This document shows positions 18,957 to 27,795 of a stretch of 64,000 nucleotides of DNA, piece by piece. The notes below the pieces were generated by a model, which ran no database searches, was not told where the DNA came from, and was given only the letters and a program-made list of their open reading frames with translations. The position numbers and the translations under genes are program-made. This stretch comes from an uncultured Burkholderiales bacterium (GTDB taxonomy: Bacteria > Pseudomonadota > Gammaproteobacteria > Burkholderiales > Burkholderiaceae). The stretch lies in the NCBI GenBank assembly GCA_946480465.1, contig CAMLJY010000001.1, positions 124,001-188,000 on the forward strand, written 5' to 3'. Position 1 is the first letter of the stretch. Each line of letters starts with the position of its first letter.

Positions 18957-20182
18957 GCCGCCACCCATCGCGCCTCGATCGCCCGGTCGCGGATCGGCAG
19001 GTTCAGCAGCACCGAGGCCACGCCCAGCGCGATGGAGATCGCCCACATCAGCGCATACGACTGGCTCGTGTCGTACACCCGGCCGCCCAGCCAGGCGCCG
19101 AAGAAGCCGCCCAGTTGGTGGCCCAGGAACACCAGGCCGAACAGCGTGCCGAGGAAGCGCACGCCGAAGATCTGCGCCAGCACGCCGCTGGTGAGCGGCA
19201 CCGTGCCCAGCCAGGTGGCGCCCATCACCAGGGCGAACACGTACAGGCTGGCCGGCGTGAGCGGCAGCAGCACGAAGGCCGCCATGGCCGCGGTGCGCAG
19301 CGCATACAGCCCCGCCAGCAGGTACTTGCGCCGGTACAGGTCACCCAGCCGCCCGCACAGCAAGGTGCCGGCGGCATTGGCCAGCGCGATCAGCGCCAGC
19401 GCATGCACGCCGGCCTGCGCCGGCAGCCCGCCGTCGCGCACGTAGGCCGGCAGGTGAACGCCCAGGAACATCAGCTGGAAACCGCAGCTGATAAATCCCA
19501 AATTGAGCAGCCAGAACCCGCTGTGGCCCAGCGCGGCGCGCACCGCGGGCGCGGCCGGGGGCGGTGCTGCAGCGGTGGCGGCGTGTGCGCCGGCGCGGTC
19601 GTCCACCACCCAGCCGGCGGCCGCGGCCAGCAACAGCAGCAGCGCCAGCGCCTGCAGCGCCGGTGCCCAGCCCAGCTGCGCGATGCCCGCCTGCGCCAGC
19701 GGCACCAGCACGAACTGCACCAGCCCGCCGATGCCGCCGGCCAGCCCCTGCGCCAGGCCGCGCCGGTGCGCCGGCACGATGCGCGCCAACCCGCCGTAGA
19801 CGGTGGAGAAGGTGGTGGCCGACAGCGCGGCCCCGGTGACCAGGCCCACGCCCATCGCCAGCACGCCCGGCGTGGGCGCCACCGATTCCAGCCACAGGCC
19901 CGCTGCATAGGTGATGCAGCCGATGACCAGCACGCGCGCCGTGCCGTAGCGGTCGGCCAGCCAGCCGGTCAGCGGCTGCAGCGCGCCCCAGGCCAGGGTC
20001 TGCAGCCCGGCGGCGAAGGCAAACGCCTCGCGCCCCCAGCCGCGGTCCCCCAGCATCGGCAGCATGAACAGGCCCTGCACGTGGCGCGTGCCCAGCGCCA
20101 GGCCGATCACCGCGCCGGCACACAGCAGCAGCGGCCAGGACAAGGCATCGGCAGGGCGCGGCGAGGAAAGAGAAGAACTCAT
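18953..20182 (-). CDS. MFS transporter
   Basis: A 409-aa major facilitator protein with 12 predicted helices. The loop 2-3 motif is present as GWLADRYGTARV and the matching loop in the second half as GRLGDLYRRKY. The large central loop is Ala/Pro-rich. The fold resembles the monocarboxylate/oxalate-formate-type carriers, but the substrate is not evident. I use the ATG at 20180-20182. It is divergent from a LysR regulator, which probably controls it, and is followed by a coupled 49-aa membrane protein. Confidence 0.88.
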   Translation of the reverse strand: MSSSLSSPRPADALSWPLLLCAGAVIGLALGTRHVQGLFMLPMLGDRGWGREAFAFAAGLQTLAWGALQPLTGWLADRYGTARVLVIGCITYAAGLWLESVAPTPGVLAMGVGLVTGAALSATTFSTVYGGLARIVPAHRRGLAQGLAGGIGGLVQFVLVPLAQAGIAQLGWAPALQALALLLLLAAAAGWVVDDRAGAHAATAAAPPPAAPAVRAALGHSGFWLLNLGFISCGFQLMFLGVHLPAYVRDGGLPAQAGVHALALIALANAAGTLLCGRLGDLYRRKYLLAGLYALRTAAMAAFVLLPLTPASLYVFALVMGATWLGTVPLTSGVLAQIFGVRFLGTLFGLVFLGHQLGGFFGAWLGGRVYDTSQSYALMWAISIALGVASVLLNLPIRDRAIEARWVAA

Positions 20183-20336
20183 GGTGCAGGACTGGGTGAT
20201 GGCGGCTGAAGAAACCACGGCCGGGCAAACGCTTCATGAAGCGAGCCGGGACCGTGGCCGAACATGCGAGCGATTGGAGCCAATGCCGCTGCAACGCACA
20301 ATCGAGATCCTTGCCGCCGACCCTTGAGGAAAACTC

Positions 20337-21347
20337 GTGGCTCCACCGCTGCCGCTGAATGCCCTGCGCGCCTTCGAGGCCGCGGCGCGCCACGCCAACA
20401 TCGCACGCGCGGCGGAAGAACTCAGCGTCACCCCCGGCGCGCTGAGCCACCAGATCCGCGCGTTGGAATCGCGCCTGGGCGTGGCGCTGTTCGAACGCCA
20501 GGCCCGCGGCGTGGCCCTCACCGCCGAGGGCCGCCTGCTGATGCCGGGTCTGACGGCCGGTTTCGCGCAACTGCGCGGCGCCGTCGAGGGCCTGCAGGCC
20601 GCGGTGCCGCGCAACCGCCTGGTGATCGCGACGGCGCCGGCATTCACGTCCAAATGGCTGGTGCCGCGCCTGCACCGCTTCACCCAATTGCATGCCGAGG
20701 TGGAACTGCGCATCGCCTCGTCCACCGCCTATGCCGACCTGGCCGCCGACGACGTGGACTTGGCCGTGCGCAACTTGGCCCTGGAGCGTGCCAGCGACCC
20801 CGGCTTGCTGCACGAGCGGCTGGTGGACGACACGCTGATCGTCGTGGCCAGCCCGCCGCTGGCCGCCCGCGCCAGCCGCGCCCTGCGCGACGGCAAGCCA
20901 TTGGGCACGCTGCCGCTGATCCACGACGACCAACTCGCCGACCGCCCCGGCGTGCCCACCTGGGGCCACTGGTGCCGCGCCGCCGGCGTGCCGCCGGTGG
21001 ACGAGGCCCGCCGCGGCCTGCGCTTCACCAGCGCCGAGCACGCCATCGAAGCCGCGCTGCAGGGCGCCGGCCTGCTGCTGGCACATGCGGTGCTGGTGCA
21101 CGACGACCTGGCCGCCGGCCGCCTGGTGGCGCCGCTGGACCTGCGCCTGCCGACCGGCCGCGCCTACTTCCTGGTGCAGCCGCGCCGCCGCCGCCCGTCA
21201 CCCGTGGCCGCCGCCTGGCGGGACTGGCTGCGGACCGAAATGGCCACCATGGGCCCCGCCGCCACGGCGACTAAGACCAAGAAGCCGCCCGCCCCGCGCG
21301 CAGCCCCGCCGGCCGCCAACGCCACCGCCCGCCGCCGCGCCGCCTGA
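20337..21347 (+). CDS. LysR family transcriptional regulator (GcvA-like)
   Basis: A 336-aa LTTR. The N-terminal winged helix reads LNALRAFEAAARHANIARAA and TPGALSHQIRALE, typical of the GcvA/AmpR branch, and is followed by the effector domain. The start is GTG with GAGGA six bases upstream. The last 35 residues are an unusual Ala/Pro/Lys/Arg-rich tail beyond the family's usual end. It is divergent from the MFS gene, the classic arrangement for a LysR regulator and its target. Confidence 0.92.
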   Translation: MAPPLPLNALRAFEAAARHANIARAAEELSVTPGALSHQIRALESRLGVALFERQARGVALTAEGRLLMPGLTAGFAQLRGAVEGLQAAVPRNRLVIATAPAFTSKWLVPRLHRFTQLHAEVELRIASSTAYADLAADDVDLAVRNLALERASDPGLLHERLVDDTLIVVASPPLAARASRALRDGKPLGTLPLIHDDQLADRPGVPTWGHWCRAAGVPPVDEARRGLRFTSAEHAIEAALQGAGLLLAHAVLVHDDLAAGRLVAPLDLRLPTGRAYFLVQPRRRRPSPVAAAWRDWLRTEMATMGPAATATKTKKPPAPRAAPPAANATARRRAA

Positions 21348-21352
21348 TCCCC

Positions 21353-21691
21353 ATGCCCCGCCGCCGCGGCCCCCGCCTGAGCCACCACGTGTACGTGGTG
21401 GAACTGTCGGACCGCGTGTGGAACGAGCCCGCCTTCCGCAAGGCCAATCCCGACTATCAATTGGGCAAGCCCTTCGTCTACGTCGGCATGACCGGCCTGG
21501 ACCCCGACCTGCGCTTCGACCGCCACAAGGCCGGCGTGCAGGCCAACCGCTTCGTCCGCGACTACGGCCTGCGCCTGCTGCCGGCGCTGTACGAGGTCTA
21601 CAACCCGATGCCGTACGAGGCGGCGCGGGAGATGGAGGTGGAGTTGGGGATTGCGTTGCGGGAGAGGGGGTTTGGGGTTTGGCAGGCGTAG
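21353..21691 (+). CDS. GIY-YIG-like small protein
   Basis: A 112-aa protein beginning five bases after the LysR stop. It has the outline of a GIY-YIG nuclease domain: HVYVVEL, FVYVGMTG (for GIY...YIG), an Arg in LRFDRHKAG, and a Glu-rich helix in YEAAREMEVELG. The tyrosines and catalytic Arg/Glu are plausible but spacing was judged by eye. It may be a DNA-repair or homing-type nuclease remnant. It is the last high-GC gene before the low-GC island. Confidence 0.55.
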   Translation: MPRRRGPRLSHHVYVVELSDRVWNEPAFRKANPDYQLGKPFVYVGMTGLDPDLRFDRHKAGVQANRFVRDYGLRLLPALYEVYNPMPYEAAREMEVELGIALRERGFGVWQA

Positions 21692-22009
21692 GGGGGCGAC
21701 CTGACACCAATATTCTGAGAGGCGACGAGCGCTGGAAGTGGGCTGGCGGGACGAAGATCAATGCTCCGGCGAGAAGCAGGCGTCGGCCGGTTTGCGATTC
21801 GCGGCGCCGCCCGACTTCGACGGTCAAGTGAAATCTTCCGCTTCACCTTGATGGAGGAACGACTCGGAAACCCGATAGCCGACGTCCGAGAAGCCAGCAA
21901 CAATCCATTGAAGTGGGGGCAGGCGCCGGCCTAGCGCGGCGATCGACCTTCCGCGCACTCGGGAGAACAGCCCCTGCATACCGAGTCCAGTCCATCCATG
22001 GAGCCCGGA
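21692..22009. other. Gene-free left border of the low-GC island
   Basis: No convincing gene is seen on either strand. G+C drops within this stretch. Short open frames on both strands have no ribosome site and no recognisable motif. No tRNA, direct-repeat pair or integrase fragment was found that would mark an attachment site. Confidence 0.5.
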
Positions 22010-22447
22010 ATGAGCGACCAACAACCGTCGATGTTGACCCAAGCGGACGGCGGGACGGTCAAAGACGCGACGTCGGGGCTTCGCATTCAGCGACTCGTGA
22101 TCGATCCTCCCCGAGTGAAGCTGAGTTGGTATGAACTATGGGAAGGTCCTGACGGCGGCTTGATCGCCGCGTGGGAACGTGGCCGCGCGAAGGCGTCTGA
22201 GGCTGACGGCATCCATCTGACGAATCGAGCACTGGCGGGCGAGCTTGTCGTCCTTCCATGGAAAGGTGGCGTCTCTCAATTTGTCAAGGGTGGCAGGATC
22301 GGGTCACTGCTCTACCTTGCGATGTGGCAGGGCTTGCGAGCTGACGACCTTAATATCTCGTTGGATTGCGAAACGACGAAAGTGTGCTCGGCTACGGGCA
22401 CAACAGTGACCTTCTCCCCGGATGCGTTGAAGGTTGCCTCCGCATAA
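22010..22447 (+). CDS. Hypothetical island protein
   Basis: A 145-aa protein of no recognised family. I prefer the ATG at 22010 because GGAG sits six bases before it. An upstream in-frame ATG at 21998 is possible. The N-terminus is polar, and the middle has an alternating hydrophobic pattern (KLSWYELWEG, ELVVLPWKGG, IGSLLYLAMWQGL) that suggests a small alpha/beta fold without membrane segments. It has two cysteines near the C-terminus. It lies 21 bases upstream of the BRCT gene and probably shares its transcript. Confidence 0.6.
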   Translation: MSDQQPSMLTQADGGTVKDATSGLRIQRLVIDPPRVKLSWYELWEGPDGGLIAAWERGRAKASEADGIHLTNRALAGELVVLPWKGGVSQFVKGGRIGSLLYLAMWQGLRADDLNISLDCETTKVCSATGTTVTFSPDALKVASA

Positions 22448-22468
22448 CGTCATCCAGTTGAGGGCGGG

Positions 22469-23092
22469 ATGGGAACGAACTCATTCACTCGAGGGCTTGC
22501 AGCGGATCTGAACGACATGAGGCGTTCGCTCGGGGCACTGCTCGGGATCGCGCAAGGCCTAATCTGCGATGGTCATCTGAGCGATGCTGAAATTGGCTTT
22601 CTGGCCGATTGGCTTCGCGACAACTCAATGGTATCTGTCGAATGGCCGGGTGACATCATTCAAGCTCGTGTGGCTCAGGTCCTGAGTGATGGTGTGGTCA
22701 CCGAAGACGAGCGGGCCTACTTGATGGGTACGCTGCAGCAACTCATTGGCGGCACTCTGGATGACCTTGCGGCACCTGCTCACGTGACGGCGCTGGCATT
22801 CGATGCAGTGCCCACAGTGAACTTCCTAGACTCCCTGTTTTGCTTTACAGGCGAATTTGTCTTCGCGCCACGCGATCACTGTGCTACGACTACCGAGCGT
22901 CGAGGCGGAAAGATCAGCAAGACAGTCACCAAGAAGCTTGACTATCTTGTGGTCGGCAGCCTTGGCAGCCGTGAATGGAAGCACGGCAGCTTCGGAACCA
23001 AGATCGACCAAGCCATCAGGATGAAGCGAGAAGGCGCAGGAGTTCTCATAGTGACCGAGGACCTGTGGGCATCTTCGCTCGGCCGCAACTGA
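22469..23092 (+). CDS. TerB-like / BRCT domain protein
   Basis: A 207-aa protein. The N-terminal half has two related acidic helix motifs, DGHLSDAEIGFL and DGVVTEDERAYL, like the TerB-type helical repeats found ahead of BRCT domains. The C-terminal half is a BRCT domain: CFTGEF, RRGGKISKTVTKKLDYLVVG and a final VLIVTEDLW. BRCT domains bind phosphopeptides or DNA ends, so a role in sensing DNA damage or phage DNA is plausible. GAGGGCGGG precedes the ATG. It lies in the low-GC island. Confidence 0.82.
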   Translation: MGTNSFTRGLAADLNDMRRSLGALLGIAQGLICDGHLSDAEIGFLADWLRDNSMVSVEWPGDIIQARVAQVLSDGVVTEDERAYLMGTLQQLIGGTLDDLAAPAHVTALAFDAVPTVNFLDSLFCFTGEFVFAPRDHCATTTERRGGKISKTVTKKLDYLVVGSLGSREWKHGSFGTKIDQAIRMKREGAGVLIVTEDLWASSLGRN

Positions 23093-23396
23093 GCATTCGA
23101 AGGCGCGCGTTGTCAGAGTGGAAAGGAACAAGCTGCAGGAGCTAATGAGCAGCGGCTTCAGGCTGAGTGCAGCCGGTCAGGCTGGCGGATCGAGCGATAA
23201 GGGTCGCTGAAATCTGGCACTCCCTCTCCCGCCACGCGAATGACTGCTGCACGCACATCGCTGCCGGACATTGGCATCGAAATCGGTCAGAACCAGGTGG
23301 CCGGCTACCGGCGCCGAGTAGGTGGCAGCGTCCCAGCCATGGGCAATTGGTGCGCCAGCCCGACTCGTGTGGTTCCGGCGGTGACGGGAGGGCAAG
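23093..23396. other. Gene-free spacer inside the island
   Basis: 304 bases with no supported gene. Open frames exist on both strands, with several Cys and Arg codons, but none has a good start site or a recognisable domain. The last 15 bases contain the strong ribosome site (GGGAGGGCAAG) of the next ATPase gene. Degraded coding sequence cannot be ruled out. Confidence 0.45.
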
Positions 23397-26024
23397 ATGA
23401 ACAAGCCGCTCATGGCGCAGAAGACTGTTCTTGAAGCGATCCTTGAATGGTCGTTCGACCGGCCGGCCTGGCAGCGCGATGCGCTTCGTCGCATCGTTGC
23501 GAAAGGCAGGCTGGACAACGACGATCTGAACGATTTGATCCAACTCTGCAAGGTTGGGCGCGGTGCGGAGGCCGGTGACCTGAAAGCTGTTCCGCTGGAG
23601 AAGGCGCACCTTCCTGCCAACCCTGGACAGGAAGCAGCAGTCACCCTGATTTCGGTTGCCGATGTCAGCGGTGCGAACAACCTCGCGCCTGGTCAAACTC
23701 TGGCCTTCGAGTCCAAAGGCTTGACCGTCATCTACGGTGACAACGGTGCAGGCAAGTCTGGCTACGCGCGGATATTGAAGCGCGTCTGCCGGGCACGCCA
23801 CGCTGGGAAGATCGAGTCAAACGTCTACGACGATCAGGCGCCAAAGAAGGCCAGCGCCATCATCACCTTTGGCATCGGAGGTGCGACGCAGCCTGTGGAG
23901 CGTTGGCATGACGGTCCCCAGCCCCATATTCGCCTGTCGGCGATCAGTGTGTTCGACAGCGAGTGCGCATCGGTGCATCTCAAGGACAAGAACGAGGTCG
24001 CCTTTCGACCGTTCGGGCTCGATGTCCCCGATGAGTTGGCGAATGCCTGCCAAATCGTCAAGGACGCGCTTATGGCAGAGCAGAAGCAGCTCGAAATGGC
24101 GCGGAACCACATCTTCGCGGCGCCCCCATGGAAGGCGACAACAGCCATAGGAAGGGCGCTCGCCGGTTTGACAGCTGACACCGAGCGCAAAGAAGTTGAG
24201 GCCGCAGCAATACTTTCACCAGAACAATCTGCCCGCCTGGACCGCCTGAGGGACGACCTTGCGAAGAATCCAGCGAAGGCTGCAGCTGAACAGGCTCTCA
24301 GGGCTGACAATATCAAGCGCGTCATTGCGGTCGTAAGGGCGGCCGAGGCAGGCAGCACCGATGTGGCGTTGCTATCCGTTAGCAAAGCAGCCACTGAGGC
24401 TCAAGCCAAGCGCGAAGCAGCCCGCCTCGCGAGTGAGCAAGCTTTCAGTGGCGAAGCCGTGGCTGGTGTCGGTGGTGAAGTTTGGCGAGTCCTCTGGGAG
24501 TCCGCTAGGCGCTATTCGACCGAGATGGCCTATCCCGAGCAACCATTTCCGCCGACCGATGGAGCTGCGCACTGCGTGCTCTGCCTGCAGCCGCTTGAAC
24601 AGGAAGCCTTGGATCGGATGGCACGGTTCGAGCAGTTTGTGCAGCAGGACACGGCGGTTCAGGCGCGGCGGGCAGAGCAGGCAGCCGCTTCAGCCCGTGC
24701 AACGCTGTCATCCGTCGTCATGCGAACGCGGGAAATCAAAGCGGCACTCGATGAAATCGCCCTAGACGATGCCGGGCTTAGGCGGCTGACTTGCCGCTTT
24801 ATTGCCAATGCCCGGCTCCGGCGCCACGCCTTGCTCCGGTCGCTCGGAGCTCGGCAAGAGGGCGCTCTCCCTAAGATCGTCGAGTCGCCGCTGACCTCGT
24901 TGGTCGAGCGCGAAGCCGCTGTACGGAAATACGCGGAGGAGCTGCGGCGGTCAGCAGGCGCGGAGGAGCGCAAGAAGCTTGAGGCAGAGTTTGAGGAACT
25001 TCAGGATCGTTCGCTGCTGGCTGGTGTGTTTCCGATCGTGGTCGAAGAGATTCGACGCCTCAACAGGATCAAATTCCTCGCAAGCTGCGTTACCGATACG
25101 GCCACAAATGCAATCACCAAGCTAGGCAATGAAATTGCCGATACGGTTATCACGCCGAAGATGCGTGATCGGTTTCAGGGAGAAATCGTCAGGCTTGCAG
25201 CCGAGAAGGTGCGTGCTGAGATCGTGCGCTCGGGCGGCAAATACGGGTCGCCGCAGTATCAGGTGCGCCTGTTTGCCAAGCCTGACGCCAAGGTGCAGGA
25301 CGTGTTGAGCGAAGGCGAAAAGACCTGCGTTGCATTAGCGGCCTTCATGACCGAACTTGCTACTGCGGCACATCTTTCCGCTCTGGTCTTTGATGACCCA
25401 GTCTCGTCGCTCGACCACCGCTGGCGAAAGAAGGTCGCTGAGCGGCTTGTGGCAGAGGCAGCGCAGCGCCAAGTGATCGTGTTCACGCACGACCTCGTCT
25501 TCGTCAACGATCTGCTGGACCTTGCCACAGCGAAACGGCTGCCCATGCGCATGACAACGGTGAGTCGTGGGCCCGCCGGTGCCGGCCAAGTGACCGACGG
25601 CCTTCCGTGGAAGGGGCAGCGGGTGGAAGATCGCATCGACAAGCTGGAGAAGGCGGCAAGAGCGGCGAAGGTGCTCTACGACAACAACCAAGAAGCTGAG
25701 TACGAGGCAGCGGCGACCCGGATCTATGATCAACTGCGGGCATCGTGGGAACGGGGCTTGGAAGAAGTGGCCTTCGCGCATGTCGTCATGCGCCATCGCG
25801 ACTACATCAACGCGAAGGACTTCAAGAAGGTGAGCGTCCTTACTGACGCAGATTGCGATGACTACGCCGCCGGCTTCAAGAAGTGCTGCGATGTCGTTGA
25901 TGCCCACGATCCGTCGGGTGGCCGGAATGCTACTCCGCCGCCGCCAGCAGATCTCTTTCAGGACATACAGGCGTTAAAGGACTGGACTGTGTCGCTGAGG
26001 GACAGGCAGAAGAAGGTCGCATAG
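23397..26024 (+). CDS. SMC/RloC-like AAA ATPase with zinc-hook CxxC
   Basis: An 875-aa AAA_13/PrrC-like ATPase. Order of elements: N-terminal helical region, Walker A GDNGAGKS (114-121), long helical arms broken at their middle by CVLC (393-396) in the position of a zinc hook, ABC-type signature LSEGE (637-641), Walker B LVFDDP with SSLDH (663-674), H-loop FTHD (696-699), then a 175-aa C-terminal region. This layout matches RloC, a DNA-damage-activated anticodon nuclease. An RxxxE (781-785) lies in the C-terminal part, but I cannot confirm the nuclease triad. Defence function is inferred. A strong ribosome site precedes the ATG. Confidence 0.82.
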   Translation: MNKPLMAQKTVLEAILEWSFDRPAWQRDALRRIVAKGRLDNDDLNDLIQLCKVGRGAEAGDLKAVPLEKAHLPANPGQEAAVTLISVADVSGANNLAPGQTLAFESKGLTVIYGDNGAGKSGYARILKRVCRARHAGKIESNVYDDQAPKKASAIITFGIGGATQPVERWHDGPQPHIRLSAISVFDSECASVHLKDKNEVAFRPFGLDVPDELANACQIVKDALMAEQKQLEMARNHIFAAPPWKATTAIGRALAGLTADTERKEVEAAAILSPEQSARLDRLRDDLAKNPAKAAAEQALRADNIKRVIAVVRAAEAGSTDVALLSVSKAATEAQAKREAARLASEQAFSGEAVAGVGGEVWRVLWESARRYSTEMAYPEQPFPPTDGAAHCVLCLQPLEQEALDRMARFEQFVQQDTAVQARRAEQAAASARATLSSVVMRTREIKAALDEIALDDAGLRRLTCRFIANARLRRHALLRSLGARQEGALPKIVESPLTSLVEREAAVRKYAEELRRSAGAEERKKLEAEFEELQDRSLLAGVFPIVVEEIRRLNRIKFLASCVTDTATNAITKLGNEIADTVITPKMRDRFQGEIVRLAAEKVRAEIVRSGGKYGSPQYQVRLFAKPDAKVQDVLSEGEKTCVALAAFMTELATAAHLSALVFDDPVSSLDHRWRKKVAERLVAEAAQRQVIVFTHDLVFVNDLLDLATAKRLPMRMTTVSRGPAGAGQVTDGLPWKGQRVEDRIDKLEKAARAAKVLYDNNQEAEYEAAATRIYDQLRASWERGLEEVAFAHVVMRHRDYINAKDFKKVSVLTDADCDDYAAGFKKCCDVVDAHDPSGGRNATPPPPADLFQDIQALKDWTVSLRDRQKKVA

Positions 26025-26307
26025 CGCGCATCGACCGCTGTTGAAGGCCTTCTACCGGTTACTCGGCCTTCTCTCGGGGCCGTCTGGTGGCCGGGACTGG
26101 GTTGACGCCGAGCTTGCCCTGAGCTCACCTTGGCTTCCGTAGGTTCGGGCACGATGGTCGCCTTCCTGTCGCAGCCGCGAAAGCGCGCGCCCGGCCAGGA
26201 GCCGCAGTTCACGCTTACGCCGCATAGCGGCTGTCCAAAGGCACTACGTCGGCACTCGCCGTTGAAGGAGTATCCTGCGTCACACGCAGAAGACTGTGAG
26301 GCGATAT
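26025..26307. other. Spacer between the two island ATPases
   Basis: 283 bases without a supported gene. A minus-strand frame with several Cys residues crosses it, but it has no start signal and overlaps both neighbours. GTGAGGCG near the end is the likely ribosome site for the downstream gene. The separation suggests the second ATPase has its own promoter. Confidence 0.4.
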
Positions 26308-27795
26308 ATGGCGTCGCAAGCGGACATCGACAAGGAAGTCGACGAGATCGCAAAGAAACTCGAAAGCCCAGACGTACGCAACGGACTCTTCGGGAATATG
26401 CTTAAGTCGGTGCATGTCCATGCCGTTCGCGGCATGACCGTTGGCATCGAATTCTCGTGGCCAGTTACGGCGCTCGCGGGGACCAACGGGAGCGGCAAGA
26501 CGACCCTGCTTCAACTCTGCTCAGCCGCATACGTGAAGCCGGAGGGCGGCCGAAACTACAAGATCGGCGATTGGGTTCGGAATGCCCTCGTGGGTGAGAC
26601 ACCGGCGTTTGGTGAGGGATCATCGGTCGCCTTCAGTTTCTGGAACGACGCGCCCGGTGTGCCGATTCCGTATAGGAAAGACAGAACTCGCTGGGACTAT
26701 CCGCGGCGCAACAACCCAGAGCGGTTGGTCCAGTTTTTCGGTATCACGACATTTGCTCCTCGAATCGAGCGCAAGGATCGTCTCCACGTATTTCGGTCCC
26801 AGATCGAGATCAAAGGAAGTGCGCCCATCGACGACAAGGTGTTGGCATCGATCTCACGTGTGCTCGGTGTCACCTATCTGGGCGGGACTATGCACACCGT
26901 CGGTCTTGCGAAAGGAGAATGGAGTGAAGTCCTTCCCCAGGTAACGCGAGGCGAGAACATCTATGCCGAGCCGCATATGGGGGCTGGTGAGCAAAAGGTC
27001 ATTCGCCTTGTTCGGGCTTTGGAGGCGCTTCCGAATCGTTCACTCGTTCTCTTAGAGGAGCCTGAGATTACTCTTCATCCGGATGCCCAGCGAGGACTAG
27101 CCTGGTATCTGATGAACCTAGCGCGGCGCAAGGGGCATCAAATCATTCTCACGACGCACTCTGCAGAGCTTTTCGAGGCTCTTCCGCAAGAGGCTCGAGC
27201 ACTAATCATTCGTCGCAAGACGGGAGTCGACGTAGTTCCACGGCCACCACACATTACAGCGGCCCGCGAATTGGCGGGCATCGTTAAGACGAATAAGGAC
27301 CTGATCCTGGTGGAAGATTCGGTCGCGAAGGAGTTCCTGGCTGACATCCTGAGACGGTACGATCGAGCGCTATTGGATAATGCTTGCATTGTTCCTGTCG
27401 GGAACACCCACGACGTTTACCGATTGGTCAAGAGCTTCCGGAGCGAAGGGGCGCGCGCTGTCGGTGTTCGCGATCCAGACATCGGTCCAGACACGAACAA
27501 TAACGTCTTTTCGCTGCCTGGAGACTTGGCGCCAGAGACATTGCTGCTCAACGATGCCAATATTGGCGCAGCGGAGCAGTTCATAAATGGGATATCCGAA
27601 GCATTCGAACGCGCAAAGGTCGCAGGAATTGGATGTGCCGGCAGCAAATGGGCCAAGGCTGTATTTCCTGCGCTCGCACATGAGTTGGGCGTTACCAAGC
27701 CCATGCTGCGAGACCGGTTGACCCTGGCATGGCTTAACAAGAACGGCGCCGAAGCGGAGCAGCTGGTCGCCAGTATGAAGCTCGCTCTTGGGTGA
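26308..27795 (+). CDS. OLD-like ATPase with C-terminal TOPRIM nuclease domain
   Basis: A 495-aa protein. ATPase part: Walker A GTNGSGKT (58-65), signature GAGEQ (225-229), Walker B LVLLEEPE (246-253), H-loop TTHS (282-285). A TOPRIM-like domain follows, with the acidic residue in LILVEDS (E336) and a DPD (389-391) where TOPRIM has DxD. OLD-family proteins of this form cut DNA in phage interference (P2 Old, GajA of Gabija). The first motif reads ED rather than the common EG. I take ATG 26308 because GAGGCG lies upstream. A GTG twelve bases earlier is the alternative. No GajB-type helicase is adjacent. Confidence 0.85.
   Translation: MASQADIDKEVDEIAKKLESPDVRNGLFGNMLKSVHVHAVRGMTVGIEFSWPVTALAGTNGSGKTTLLQLCSAAYVKPEGGRNYKIGDWVRNALVGETPAFGEGSSVAFSFWNDAPGVPIPYRKDRTRWDYPRRNNPERLVQFFGITTFAPRIERKDRLHVFRSQIEIKGSAPIDDKVLASISRVLGVTYLGGTMHTVGLAKGEWSEVLPQVTRGENIYAEPHMGAGEQKVIRLVRALEALPNRSLVLLEEPEITLHPDAQRGLAWYLMNLARRKGHQIILTTHSAELFEALPQEARALIIRRKTGVDVVPRPPHITAARELAGIVKTNKDLILVEDSVAKEFLADILRRYDRALLDNACIVPVGNTHDVYRLVKSFRSEGARAVGVRDPDIGPDTNNNVFSLPGDLAPETLLLNDANIGAAEQFINGISEAFERAKVAGIGCAGSKWAKAVFPALAHELGVTKPMLRDRLTLAWLNKNGAEAEQLVASMKLALG

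Noticed and set aside
21598..21903. Minus-strand frame of 101 codons at the island edge
   Set aside because: Ser/Arg/Pro-rich, overlaps the GIY-YIG-like gene, no ribosome site and no family resemblance.
23397..26024. Firm assignment as an anticodon nuclease (PrrC/RloC)
   Set aside because: RxxxE is present, but no His lies at the PrrC spacing. The layout alone supports only an RloC-like call.
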